Shown one piece after another: positions 22,493 through 34,880 of a stretch of DNA of 64,000 nucleotides (position 1 is its first letter; each line of letters starts with the position of its first letter). The notes under the pieces were generated by a model that made no database searches, was not told where the DNA came from, and saw only the letters and a program-made list of their open reading frames with translations. The position numbers and the translations under genes were made by a program. Source of the stretch: Strix aluco (Eukaryota > Chordata > Aves > Strigiformes > Strigidae); the NCBI RefSeq assembly GCF_031877795.1, contig NC_133946.1, forward strand, positions 9,337,144 to 9,401,143, in the 5' to 3' direction.

Positions 22493-22522
22493 CCTAGTGA
22501 TTTAAGGAAACACCGTAGAAAG
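22493..22522 (+). CDS. PPFIA1: PPFIA1 optional 10-codon microexon, PSDLRKHRRK
   Basis: The segment has 30 bp, phase 0-0, with acceptor ATCAG and donor GTAAAA. It encodes PSDLRKHRRK, the same basic decapeptide that follows VMTL in liprin-alpha-2, and fits exactly after GIMTL here. The human alpha-1 reference of 1,202 residues lacks it, so it is probably an alternatively used microexon that adds a positive patch to the linker. Confidence 0.85.
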
Positions 22523-23330
22523 GTAAAAATCTTTAGTTTATTTACTGGTGTGCCCTTTCGTCTCCTTCCCTGTCCCCAAACTCATTAATGAATAACAGGA
22601 ACATAAAAGAAAGCATTTGCAGGGTAACTATAATAAAGCAAGATTATATGCGCTTTGATATTAAATATAAAATGGTTTATCATCTTAAGTGTGGGTTTGT
22701 TTTGTGGTTTGTTGTTGTTTGGCTTTTTTTGTTGGTGTGGGGGACTATTGTGTTGCTTTCTGTTCATAACCACTATTTTGCAGTCTTCATGAAACAATAT
22801 TTAATTTTGAAGATCTGTTAGTGCACACACAAATAAGTCCTAATTTCTGTTACTCAAACTTTGCGATAAGCTATAGCCACAGGTGCGTATAAACTGACTT
22901 CATAGAATGGGTAATCTTGCTGATGATTGTCAAAACGTGTAATGGTGAGAATCAAGATGTCTTCTTTACACAGGACTCTTTGGTTTTTTGTCTTTGCACT
23001 TGCTTATACTGAATTCAGGTATATTAGTTTTATGGTGCTGAAGATGTTATGTTAGTACTTAGTCTACGAATGAATAAAAGATGAGTGCTACTTGCTCATT
23101 TCACTAGCTTAAGGCTGAAATTTCATAGTTTGTCACTGAAGGTAACAGAAAATTCAGAATTGAGTCAAAAAATAGGTAACTGCAGAATGGTAAGGGCAAG
23201 AGTAATTCTTTAACACTGAAATAATTGATTTTTTTTTTTCTTTCAATATTTTGTGTAGCATTGATACTGCATTCATTACTGTTCTGGCGTTTCCAACTAA
23301 CCCCTCAAGTTTTCATTCATTTTCCATTAG

Positions 23331-23482
23331 TCTCCAGCTTCTAGAGAAGAGGTACGAGATGATAAAACTACAATAAAATGTGAGACTTCACCTCCTTCTT
23401 CACCTCGATCTTTGCGTTTGGACAGAGTCCAAAAAGGAGCTTTGCATACAGTGAGCCATGAAGATATCAGGGACGTTAGAAA
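23331..23482 (+). CDS. PPFIA1: PPFIA1 exon, linker (SPASREEV to EDIRDVR)
   Basis: The exon has 152 bp, entered in phase 0 and leaving two bases (AA). It reads SPASREEVRDDKTTIKCETS, then PPSSPRSLRLDRVQKGALHT and VSHEDIRDVR. It matches human with small changes (LHKG to VQKG). Acceptor CATTAG, donor GTAAGT. Confidence 0.96.
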
Positions 23483-24016
23483 GTAAGTAGCTTGAATAAG
23501 TCAGACCTACTAGTAACTTAGTATTTCAGATCATCAGAATACTTTCATAGTTTGGAATTTAGCTATAAATTTAGAAATAAGTTGCAAAATTACCACCATT
23601 TTGATTGACAGATGTTCTTTTCAAAGTGCAGAAGTATCTGGGATGGGTTCCACTCAATTATTTCAAACTTCTGTTGTCTGACTCAAGTTGTCAGGACTTG
23701 TGTTGTCAACTTTGGCATCTTTGAATTGCACTTTAAACACTTTCTTAAAGGAGTGAGAATTCACTTGTAGTTCCATGCTATAGGATATAAATACTATATT
23801 CCTTCCTTTCTTGCACGATTTAGTTGTTTCCACTGTTTTTTCTATTTAATGACCTGTATTTTAGTAGATAGATTTCATGACTCATTAAAAGCTGAAATTT
23901 GATGTCATTAGTGAGTTACTGAGCTTTCATTAACTTGCACAGAAACCTGAACTTGACTCTCGCTGTTATGCTAGTGAATTTGTACATGTGCTCCTTTGAC
24001 TCCTTCTTTTGTAAAG

Positions 24017-24189
24017 TTCAACAGGCTCGCAAGATGGGCAAACAAGTAATCCTAGTAGCAGTAATAGTAGCCAAGATTCTCTTCATAAAGCCCCCAAAAA
24101 GAAGGGGATCAAATCCTCTATTGGACGCTTGTTTGGCAAGAAAGAAAAGGGACGACCTGGACAAACAAGCAAGGAAACATTAGGACAAG
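24017..24189 (+). CDS. PPFIA1: PPFIA1 exon, Ser-rich and basic linker ([20 protein letters not shown])
   Basis: The exon has 173 bp, completing an Asn codon and ending with the first base of the next. It encodes [20 protein letters not shown], then [20 protein letters not shown] and [17 protein letters not shown]. The [18 protein letters not shown] block is a liprin-alpha signature before SAM1. The donor GTTGGT is weaker than consensus. Confidence 0.96.
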
Positions 24190-24976
24190 GTTGGTTTGCC
24201 TTTTTTTTTTTCTTTTTTCTTCCACAGTAAGAGTGAAAGACTGAATTTTATGATATATGTATCAGTATGTGCGTATTTATGACTGATTATTTTGATGCTG
24301 ATATACAGCATTTTTTTGGAACTAGTGACACTGAATCTTCTGGCAGGTCCCTTTATGAGTGTAGGATGCAAGTTCAGCTAGTCAGGTATTGCTGTCTTTT
24401 AGTCTCCCATAGCCATGTTACTGAACCTTATTGAACTGTTACGGCTTAATTCGTGAAAATTTCAACTGTATCTCAGAACTGAAAGAGGCTTTTGTTAGTA
24501 TTGACACCAACAGTCATGTCTTCACTTCATACCCAAAGGAACTTCCTTGAAACAAACCCAGCTGGCTTAGTAAATGTTATGGTTACCTTTCTCTCTTGTG
24601 TAATCCTTTGCATAAAGCAGTATCCTTGATGTTGATACCAACCATAAGTGATATGGGAACACTGAGAATTCATCTTGCAGATGGTTGAAACATGAGATTC
24701 TGTGTGTGACTCTAGCTGGTTTTAGACAGCACCTATTTTGAGTCCATACCAATCTGATTTTCCTCTTTTCATACACCATTTTGATAGGAATATATTCAAC
24801 TAGAAAATGGAGTGATAGATGGGCTTAGAGGTTTGGCTTTGTACATTTCTGATCAGTAATATGACAAAGGATTAAATACTTTTCTTCAGGAAAGCAGTAA
24901 TGATTTTTGAGTTACAACTGGCTAAAACTGAGAAGATAACAAGACTGGTGGGTTTTTTGTTTTGTTTTTTTTCTAG

Positions 24977-25070
24977 TTGGCATGGGAGAAGCAGATAGTT
25001 CCTCTCAGGATGCATTAGGCCTCAGCAAGCTTGGAGGTCAGGCAGAAAAAAACAGGAAAATGCAGAAAAA
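24977..25070 (+). CDS. PPFIA1: PPFIA1 exon, linker before SAM1
   Basis: The exon has 94 bp, completing the Val codon and leaving two bases (AA). It encodes GMGEADSSQDALGLSKLGGQ and then AEKNRKMQKK, matching human apart from the variable GMGEADS part. Acceptor TTCTAG, donor GTAAGT. Confidence 0.96.
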
Positions 25071-28000
25071 GTAAGTTATCAAATAATTTTAATCCCCTGT
25101 TGTTAAGGTATTGCTTTGTTTAAAAATGTTTTGTTTTCTTTTTTGTCCTGTGGCTTGTTTTTTTTTTCCAGGTATTTTTGCTTAGTATGGTGCTATGGCT
25201 ACTAAGTCTCTGTAAAATTTTTTTTTTACTATTTTTTCCAGAATATTAATAGTAGTATAGGTCATGGTAAGTTTGAAATTAATTTCAGTGCTGAAAACAT
25301 ACTGTTGAAATGCTGTAATAAACAAACTTGGAGATAAAAGTAGACTCTTATCAAACCCACCCCCAAATTTGTTAGATTTAATACCTTAGCCAAAGTTGCC
25401 TTTGGCTGTTACTTGCTCCACAGTGTGAAAGAGTTGACAGAGTGAAAGCATGAGATGTTCTGTACAGACATCCTTCTGTATGCGTTTGCTTTTTCCATTC
25501 TAGCAGGTAACTCTGAAAGTCTTTCCTTTTGCGTTGCAGTTGCTAACTGCTGTTGTGTTCACTAATTTTTTCACTTCTGTTTAAGGTTGTCTTGATGTTT
25601 TCTCTCATACATTTTAACAGCTGAAATCTTTTTTCCTTACACCATATAAGCCTGATTTCCTCTTTTTTTTATAAATTATGACTATTTCCTTTTTTAATGG
25701 CACCTTTTAGATATGCAGTTACCTTTTCCTAGTCATGAGAATTTTTTCAGTGTGTGTCCAAGAAAATCTTTCAGTTTACTGTTCAACTTTTGGGTATCTA
25801 TTGCATGCTTTGTTGTTCCCAGGCTTAGAAGAGATGAAGCAAAGACTATAATCATAGGTGAAAAATAGATACTGCTACTAGTAGAAATCTTTACTTGATG
25901 CTTTTATGGTGATACAGGAAACACTCATTTATTTAATAGGATCAGGCATTTTTTGCATTTTTCCACACAAAACTGAGCCATATACCTTGAACTTCTGTTG
26001 CTTCTGTTCTGTTCAGCTGTCTTTACTCTGTGTCAAAAAAGCTGACCAAGATCAGACATGTTTTGCTTTTTTTAACTTGCCTTCTTAAGACAGAATAGTG
26101 AATGTTGGAAAGAAAGTGTGCTAATTTTCTCTTTGCGAGAGATTTCTTGCAGTACCTAAGTTCTATTAACAAATAAGAATAATGTCTGATGACTGCTAAT
26201 GAAAACCAGCAGTGTGTTGGTTTGAAAAGTCAGAATGGAATGTGGTTTTGTTTGTATAACAGAATGCTCAGCTGTTTTTCTTCAGACTGTTACACTGAAG
26301 GCAATCGTACATTATTACGATCTGGTATTTTCCCTTTTCTACAGAGCTTTAAAGTCATACCACATCTTGGTTGAATAAATAGTTTTAGTCTGGTCGTATC
26401 TAAATAGTGGTAGGCCCATTCTTTGAACAATATAGATCTTTCTCAATACCAGCAACAAATTTCATTCTAAAGTAAAACAATCTGTACTGTCTTTCCTTAA
26501 TAAATGCAAAAAAATGCAGTTGCAGATAATCATGACTTTTCTGCCTTTGAAACATTCTGCCTTTGAAAAATTTACTGGTATTACTTAAAAGTATACCTCA
26601 TGGCTGCATGTTGTTGACTGCTTAAAAGGCACATGTCTGTATTAGACAAATGAAAACTTTTAGTTTGAAATTGTCTTGCCTATCTATTAAAAATGGGTAT
26701 GTGCTTATTGACAGGATGGTATATACAATTCAGATATTTCAGTGAAAGTGGGTATAAAACAACACTGTTGATGAAGATACGCATCATGTTTAGTTTTATT
26801 GCTCTTACTGCTGAAAGCAGCAGCAGGGCCCTTTGAACTTCCATGAGAAGCAAATGTACCATTTTAAAAATCCCAGCAAGATATTTTAATCCAGCTTTTT
26901 CAGAATCCTGACATATTCTGAACATAGGAAGCAATATTATCACAAAGTGTAAAAGATCCCTTGCTGCCTTCTTGAGAGGTTCATTATCAAAAAGGAAGAG
27001 TGTAAAGCTGCTCTGAATTGCTTTTCACTTTGATATTGGAGGAGAGTGGGGTTAAAACAAATTCTTGAGGCTGTCTGTTCACTTATAAAATCCTGTTTTC
27101 AGTGAAAAGAATTCCAGTTACCTGAATGCTTGGAACAATGACAGCTAATTCTATTTATAGTTGTCTCTAATCCCTATTTGCTTGCTTATCTTTCTGATTT
27201 CTGCATGCATGCACACACAGGCTGAGGGCAGTATTCAACGTCTTTACTAACAAAACCCTTTTTATAGTTACAGAATTAAACTACAGTATACATTATTTGT
27301 CTGTTTTTGTATGCCTTTGAGTTCAGTTTAATCCTAGTTTTATATTTTTCCTTCATTGTTTTATTTTCCTTTTGTTTACCATTTGATGTGGTAGTGCAAA
27401 ATCAGGGTAAGTTTATATTTACTTTATTAGGATTGTTGTGAAATTATGATAAATCTCATTTGGATTTTTTAGCAATATATTTAAAGCTCTAGCTTTTTTC
27501 AAAAAAGTCTAATTATGAGAGGAAATATTGGATTCAAAAGAATTTACTGTGAAAATGTGTTGCTGAAATAAATCCAGTGTTGTGTAGTTCAGTGTGAATG
27601 CTAGTTCAATGTCTTGTCTTATTTGCATGGTGTGAATTTTTATAATGGAAATATTAAACCCTACTTAGATGGAATTAGTTTTGTAATTTGGGTTTTGAAA
27701 GTTGTTTAGCAACAGTAGATATTTGTGGCAATTCATTTCCAAGGTAGATGTATTTCTGTAAAACCGTTGCTCTTAATTTACTAAATCGAAGTTGTTTTTG
27801 GTGTTTTGTTGGTTTTAGTGTTTTGTTCATGCTGTTCATCATCTTTGTGAGCTGTACTATTGACAGTGTTTGCCACAACTGTGTTTGTGCTTTTCTGTGT
27901 ACAACACAACAAACTTAATACTGTATTAATCAAAAAGGAAGGAAACCCTTAATTTAAGATAAATCTCCTTAAAAAAAGTTACACACAAAAAGTTTATTAC

Positions 28001-31000
28001 ATACCTGAAATCAGTGTATAACAAGGATACTAACTTTCCACTGATGCTCTGTCTGAAATTAGTCTATTTTAATTTCATGTTTTACTACTGTTGCCTTTCA
28101 GTTTTTACACCTTGCAACTTCTCTACTCTCAACTTCTTCCAAATCGGTTCTCTTCAATTCCATCCAAGAAATCTGGAATATAGCATTCCCCTTTGGCTAC
28201 AAGTTCTGGATTTATCCATTCTCATGCTGTCTTAACCCAGTGACAAAGTGATGTTGCTCTGGGCTGCTTTATTTTTCCTCCTGGGGTTAGTGCATGCTTG
28301 CCTGCCAAGACCATTCTAAGTACAAATACTTCAAGTGGTCTTTAAAGAACCTTTTGTGTTCACTACTACATCAAGCACCTGCAGTTATGGTATCATTTCT
28401 CGTCCCATATAACCACAACTTCTTTGTTCTTCACAGCTGGCATTAGATGCCTTTCAAACTGTCTAACAACGAGTGTTCCCCTCTTGCAGCAGCACATTTG
28501 ATCTCCCAAGTGATGTTCAGTCAATTTTTACATTTGTAGACATATATGCCTTGGTTTTGTCACCTAAGAGTTATTCCAGTAGCCAGCCACTCCTTTGACA
28601 TTCTTTTATCCTCCATGGTGCCAGCTTTATACCATCTGTTAACACTGCCAACACTACTGCAATATTTTTTTCCTCACAAAGATAGGAGGCTAGATTTTGC
28701 ACCCGCTTCTTAAATGGTATAATTTTATGGCCTGTGAAACTAAATTGGCGTGTCAGTTGTGATCTTTACATAATCTGATCATGTATTGCTGGAATGCAGC
28801 AAGTTTCCTGGTGAAATTGGAAGGGAATTGTTGGAAAAGTGAAGTTCCTTGCTATAGGAAAAAAAACATTGATGCATTATTTGCAGATAAAACAGCAGCT
28901 GCCTTTGAATTCTTCCCATGAGATGTTTTGTGCCTGTGCTGTCTTGAGCTTTTGGTTTAATGATTTCCCATGCAAGCAAGTTTCTATCTCTTCTTGCATA
29001 TGAGCAAATACCGCAATTAATTTTCTACTTCCTGGATACATTCCTCTTTGAACCCATTGAATAATTTCTGCATAAAGTTATCAACATTTTGTTTTGTTTA
29101 ATTCTATTTCTACCTGTTTGCCCCCATCACATAACACTTCCCTCCAGCCACACAACTGTTTTCTGCATACAATACCACCTTGAGTTTAAAGTTTGCATCA
29201 TAACCTCTCCTTACATTTTTGATACATTCGTACTGCTCATCTCCAAATGACTTGCTGTTTCACGGTTAACCTGAAGTACACGGGGAGGTTTAGAAGACTA
29301 TAAGAAATTACACTCCAATACTCTGAATTACATACAATACCCCAGGCAGCTTTATAAGCTGGGTGGGAGGCAGTGATCACGTGCTCTTGTGGGGTCATGC
29401 TAGTCAAACCGGAGGCTATTTTGGCCATGTCTGTGCTCTTTCAACACTAGTGGGCCTCCCTCACTGCACTGTCATGTTACCACAACCACCAAAAAGGAAG
29501 ACAAAGACACCAATTTTGAAGTTAAACTACTTGGAAAAAACATTGTATTCCTTTCTGTCAAATACAGTATTAAGCATTTTATTCTGTTCTGTTCAAGCAG
29601 TATTTCTTAATATCTTACTAATTTATTTTTCTCATTTTTTAATCTTTAAACAACAAAGTGAAGCAAAACTGAATGTGTTCAGGGCCAGTGATTTGTGGAA
29701 TTAATGTCAGCAGGAGAATAGCTGATACTTTATTCCTAATTTAGAAATATATGTATCTTTGAAGTGTACAAATATGTATTAGCTTTTACAGTCTTCTGTT
29801 AGTGAAATCTGGCTATTGAGCTGCTCACTGCTGAACACTATTTCCACCTTAATTGTTGGGTCTTAAAATGGGTACACTATAAAATGATTATTTGTAACCA
29901 GTTATCTGGCAGTTCCTTCCTTCTTCCTGTCTTTTCATTCTGGGGCAGCACATTTAATTAGGATAAAGTATTGAGAGGTTCTTCTAGAACAATAGGAATT
30001 TGTTGACATGCGGGTGGAGAAGTACTATCTATTGATAAAGCAATTGCTAGTATATTACTTCATTGATTATTTTTTATATTTAGTTACCTACCAATATAAC
30101 GTGAAGATCCTAGGTATGCTAGTGTGTCTAAAAGAGCTGAATACTGCATATCTGTTTTGCATGAGTAGCAAAGAAAGCTACTAGTCTGTCAGTAACCCCT
30201 TTTCAAGAAGTCTTGTGTGGTAGTTTTTTAATATCTAGAACTTTTAAATATTTTATCATCATGATACAGTTCTGAAGGCAGGGAGATTTTGTTTTAAATT
30301 GTGAGAAGATGATAAATACGTAATGTAGGATCTTGAATCTGTAGTATTGTTGCTTATCTTCTTAATTCTACGCTTGCAGGTATGAATAAAAAGCATAAAA
30401 CAGTAAAAACTGTCCAATTAGGTGAAGTTGTTGTTTCTAAACTTCTGAGGAGAGTGAGTGTAGACTTAACCATATACAACTAACTTTCAAAGGCAGCTTA
30501 AATATGCTTTTTTCAGACTTTTTCCATTTTTTTTCAGACAGACATATCCAAGCAACATTGCATGCTTATACCCGCAACGCTAGTTTTTGTCTCTTGGTTT
30601 ATCAAATGTTTTTGGCAGCTATTTATAGGGACCATGTGAGCTTCCATTGTTTCTGTAAGCTGAATTGTCAGTATTAAACTTCAGTCTCTTCTGTTTCAGA
30701 ATAACAAAGGAAATGGTGTCATCATAGGAGATGAAAGCTGAGTTTCAGTACACAGCCTTTCAGAATATAATTGCCAAAGCGTGGGTCTCTGAATATAGCA
30801 GTTGTCTGAAGCTGTGCCTGAAATTCTGACAGGCTTGCTGTTGCAGACTGGAATTCACCAATTAAATGGTTACTGTCCCAGTTTCCAGCCTCAACAGCCT
30901 GATGGACAGCACCGTTTTGATGGCATGGGTGTATGTATGAAACCTGTGGAAATGTATGATGTACTCAGGTTTCAAATCTACACGTTGAGGGAAAAATGAC

Positions 31001-31358
31001 TACTTGAGTTCAAGTCTAATTTGCTGAGCACTTGAGAATCTGACTGACAAATCTGACATCTCCACTTTGTGTTGGCAGTGTTGGTTAGAGTGTCAGTAGC
31101 AGTTTCAGACACAAATTTCCGAAAGGCAAGATCCAGCATCTCTGCCACTCTGCAATTTCCTGTCCGATTCGGCTTATGTCACTATGTAGTCCTTGTACGT
31201 GTGCTGTGGCTGCCTTAGAGGGTATAACATAAAAGGTTGAGAAAGGAAGAAAGCTAACTATTGGAAAGAAGATAGTAAATTGAATGCACTGTTTAAATTG
31301 TAACATCTAGTTTTAATGAGATTCTCTTTGTTATTAATAAGTATTTCTGTAATTGTAG
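25071..31358 (+). other. PPFIA1: Large PPFIA1 intron before SAM1
   Basis: At 6.3 kb this is the largest complete intron seen in PPFIA1. It is AT-rich with no recognisable gene. The only exon-like object I can support is a 12-nt microexon candidate at 27395-27406. A few short open frames exist, for example 29363-29704 (+), but none shows family motifs or splice sites in a useful phase. Confidence 0.75.
27395..27406 (+). CDS. PPFIA1: Candidate 12-nt PPFIA1 microexon
   Basis: A 12-nt segment (TGCAAAATCAGG) sits after a pyrimidine-rich tract ending GTGGTAG and directly before a perfect GTAAGT donor. The flanking exons leave AA and G, so inclusion replaces the Lys before HELLEE with Asn-Ala-Lys-Ser-Gly and keeps the frame. 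Such 3-27-nt neural microexons are common in synaptic scaffold genes. Chance is a real alternative for so short an element. Confidence 0.5.
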
Positions 31359-31440
31359 GCATGAATTACTAGAGGAAGCCAGAAGACAAGGTTTGCCTTT
31401 TGCACAGTGGGATGGGCCTACTGTGGTTGTGTGGTTGGAG
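31359..31440 (+). CDS. PPFIA1: PPFIA1 exon, start of the SAM1 region
   Basis: The exon has 82 bp, completing the Lys codon and ending in phase 0. It encodes [20 protein letters not shown] and then TVVVWLE. The [11 protein letters not shown] stretch begins the first SAM domain. Acceptor TTGTAG, donor GTAAGT. It is separated from the next exon by the shortest PPFIA1 intron I annotate apart from 35057-35148. Confidence 0.97.
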
Positions 31441-31571
31441 GTAAGTGGTCCCTCCAAATAAGTAAATACCACTCCCCCCCCCCCCCGGTGTACCGACTTC
31501 TAAAGAATTTAAGATTTTGGAGCCAGGAATGTTTTCTAGATCCTGCTTATTTCCTTTTCTGTGTGTTTCAG

Positions 31572-31772
31572 CTGTGGGTTGGGATGCCAGCCTGGTATGT
31601 GGCTGCTTGCCGAGCAAATGTGAAAAGCGGTGCTATCATGTCAGCCTTGTCTGATACAGAAATACAGCGTGAAATTGGAATTAGTAATCCTCTGCACAGA
31701 CTGAAGCTGAGGCTGGCCATTCAAGAAATCATGTCACTAACAAGTCCATCAGCCCCTCCCACCTCAAGGACG
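31572..31772 (+). CDS. PPFIA1: PPFIA1 exon, SAM1 domain
   Basis: The exon has 201 bp (67 codons), phase 0, from [20 protein letters not shown] through [20 protein letters not shown] to SAPPTSRT. This is the core of SAM1, including the conserved [17 protein letters not shown] helix. Acceptor TTTCAG, donor GTAAGG. No difference from human was noticed. Confidence 0.98.
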
Positions 31773-32582
31773 GTAAGGAAAGCAATCCAGCATTAAACAT
31801 CTTTCAGAACCATTAGAATTTTCAAAAACTCTACTGTAAACACGTAACTGAAAGGATTTGAGCTTCACACAAGAATTTCTGTAAACGTTAAGTTGTAGAG
31901 GAACACATTATTTAAATACAGGATGTTTCTTCCTTTCATGGAAATTAAATGAAGGAATAACTACAATTTCTTTTAGGGAAAGTGAAGTTTAGATGAGTGT
32001 AAGTATATAATCCAAAATATTTAGAATACATGTTATTTGTCTCATCTTTTGGCCTCATGAAGTATACATGTGCATACAGAAATTTGTAAAATAGTTGAAG
32101 GCTGTTTTAATCCATGTATAAGGCCATTAACTCCAAATAATGGTTCAGCCTACATAAACTAGGAGTCCACCTGCCTATACCATAGTAAATTTAGACACAA
32201 AGTTAGTGTGAATTCCCTCTCATGAGTGAGTCTGCCCTGCAATCAGAAGTTATTTCTGAGATTCCGGGGATTATGTACTAGACTACAAACATTTTTCAGA
32301 TTAGAGCAGAGTCAAGTGTTTGCCCATTAATTACATCAGTGTAAGCTATTATTACATTCAATTTTGTTAATACCTTTGAAGAAAAGTGATCCATGTTTAT
32401 AGGCTTTTATTCCATGCCATTACTTTCAATAGATATACCTATACTTAAGACTTTAGAAACCATTGCTTTTGCCCGTGCCTGCTCCTTACATGTACCGATT
32501 GCTTATATGTTCTGCAACCTCTCCTCTTTGTTACTGCTTTCCTTTCACTGGATGGGATTGGTTCCCTGTGGGGTCATATTAG

Positions 32583-32645
32583 ACCACGGGAAATGTCTGG
32601 GTAACACATGAAGAAATGGAAAATCTTACAGCCACACAACAAACG
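32583..32645 (+). CDS. PPFIA1: PPFIA1 optional 21-codon exon between SAM1 and SAM2
   Basis: The segment has 63 bp, phase 0-0, with acceptor ATTAG and donor GTTAGT. It encodes TTGNVWVTHEEMENLTATQQ plus T. The GNVWVTHEEMENL motif is the known SAM1-SAM2 linker insert in liprin-alpha-2 (and related in alpha-3). The human alpha-1 reference lacks it, so use is probably alternative or tissue-restricted. Because it is a clean family match it is very unlikely to be chance. Confidence 0.88.
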
Positions 32646-33154
32646 GTTAGTTTACAGTGTTGCCACTTCTGTTCCTTAGAGTGCTTTTCCCACTTTTTGA
32701 ACACTTGAATCAAGTGCCTTTCGGTCTTTCTTTTTTTCCGAATTAATGTATTAAAATTCTGGATCATTGCTGCTTCTAATTATTAACCTTGTAACCTGTA
32801 TATTGATAGTTTTATTTTCAGAAGGGGGAAAAAAATCAACATTGATAAGATTGTAAACAAAACTCTCTCTAATTTGTAAAATGGAGCTCTAATTTGATTA
32901 AATAGACAAATTGGATTATTTCTGCAGAAATGTCTTGTCTCCAGAAAACTTAATCAGTAGATGGGTTTTGCAGCCTCTCGTACAAAAATGAGTGCCTTGT
33001 GTGGTTTTTTACAATGCATGATGCTTGCTTTATCTAGATTTTTTTTTTGATATGCAGTAGACTTAGTCTTGCAGTGCATCTTTAACTTTGATCTCCTTAC
33101 TAAACTTAAATACTAATATGTATGTGTTCTTTTGCTTTTCTAACCACGTAACAG

Positions 33155-33181
33155 GAAGATGAGGAGGGAAGCTGGGCTCAG
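33155..33181 (+). CDS. PPFIA1: PPFIA1 optional 9-codon microexon, EDEEGSWAQ
   Basis: The segment has 27 bp, phase 0-0, with acceptor TAACAG and a weak GTTGGA donor. It encodes EDEEGSWAQ, corresponding to ESEEGSWAQ of the liprin-alpha-2 SAM1-SAM2 linker. It can join in frame either to the exon at 32583 or directly to the one ending at 31772. The weak donor fits regulated inclusion. Confidence 0.85.
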
Positions 33182-34880
33182 GTTGGAAACTTTATGTAAT
33201 ATTATAGATTATATGTAAACTGTCACAATAATTAGAGCATGAAAGAATCTGTTTTTCCTTTATAGCAGTTTCTTTTAGTGACTCTTGGTGTGGATTGGGA
33301 GAGGGGAAACTACAAGCTTGTCTGTATAGTAAATACTTGGAAGATACACTTTTGTATTTAGGTGATTTAAATATTCTGATGTTTTCTAGAACTCCCGAGG
33401 TTGGTGGTTCATCATTGAGAATTTGTAAAATGCTTTGTTACATAGTACATCACAAAAAAGCTATGCATAAGGATTTTTAATAAGGCCGTTAGGAGAAGAA
33501 TGTTCAGAAGTCTTTGTTATCATTAAGCCTTCTGAAATACTTGTCCTCCTAGCTTATGACTCGCCAAAATGAAGTTACTCTTTCTTAATAAGCATTGTGG
33601 TATTCTATGTATCGAACATACTAGATCAAATTTTGTGACAGTGTGGAGTGTTTTGGTGGTGGATGGCCCATGGATACCATGAGTATCTGCTGTGTGCAGA
33701 AAGTCCCTGTTCAACCTGGCCACTGCCACAGATGTGTGCTACAAGACATACTGAGCCTAGATAGCTAAGTAGATTTCTGTGCACTAATTCTGTAATCCTC
33801 CTTGATTAATTGTTTTCCCTTAAAGTGGTGACAAATCCTAATTGTATTTCAGGCATTGAGATAGTATTTTATACAGGGATTTAAACAAAACTCAGGATTT
33901 GCCTGTGATCTGTATCTTTGGACAGTGTAGTCTCTTCTTGCTTGGCTGCCCTCCAGCTTAAACCTGTTTTTAGTCTCATTAACTATGTCTCAGATACTCA
34001 TTTGCAGATTGTCAATGACAACAATCATAGCTTGCCTTCCTGTTACAAGAGTAACATGCTCTTTCAGTCTGCTACCTAGTGATGGCTTGAAGAAATGCAT
34101 TTCTATGTGACGTTGCTCCTTTCTAGAAGATGCTTCCTCTAGAGGAGAAATAAAGCTTTTGACTTTTAATTGGACAGTAAAAATGAATTATTACCCTTGA
34201 CTTTTGAAAAAAAAGAGTTGCTGTTTTTTGTTGCTCAGGAGTGATTAGATGCATAATTACAAATTCTCTTTTTAGAAGTTTTCTCCCAAAAATGCCTGAT
34301 GATTTGAAGGTCAAAATTGAAGTGAAGAAAGTGGGGGTTTGGGGTTTTTTGTTTTGTTTTTAGGATAAGAACTAGCACTCAGAATTGCTTTTTCTTCAGT
34401 AGTGGGTTTTCAACATTTTTTGCTTACTTGATTGGGATCAGTTTCTGAAAACATTTAAGTGTATTAAAAAACCCTGCAGTTATTTTTTTTGATGTCTTGT
34501 GTTTATATGGTCTCCACCCAGTTTTCAAGAGACAGTATTTTTAACTTTCATTTAACAAAATGAAATTCTATGGCTCTTGCTACCAAAGCCGTATAGACTA
34601 GTCTTTTTTATTTTTATTAGTTTTTGCATATTTTTTTATACTCTTCAACATAAAATAAATTAAAGCAGTTTTACTTGCTGATTTGAATATCTAAACTTGC
34701 TTTCCTTCATGAGATTGACTTCTTCAGAAAACACATGTAGTATTCAGTATTTTTGTTTGCTTATCTTTACAGGTTAAGAATTAAGTAAGCGTTGTTTTAC
34801 TTTAAAGTATGTTGTCTAAAAAAGCTTTTCTCTTTTATTTCTCATTTTAATAAGCTTATTCCTTAATCTTTTAAAAACAG

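Noticed and set aside
22918..23015. Possible C/D-box snoRNA (TGATGA ... CTGA)
   Set aside because: The boxes are present but no terminal stem and no C'/D' pair were found; the motifs are too short to support a call.
29363..29704. 113-codon + strand frame in the large PPFIA1 intron
   Set aside because: It has no motif, no suitable splice context and no homology that I recognise.
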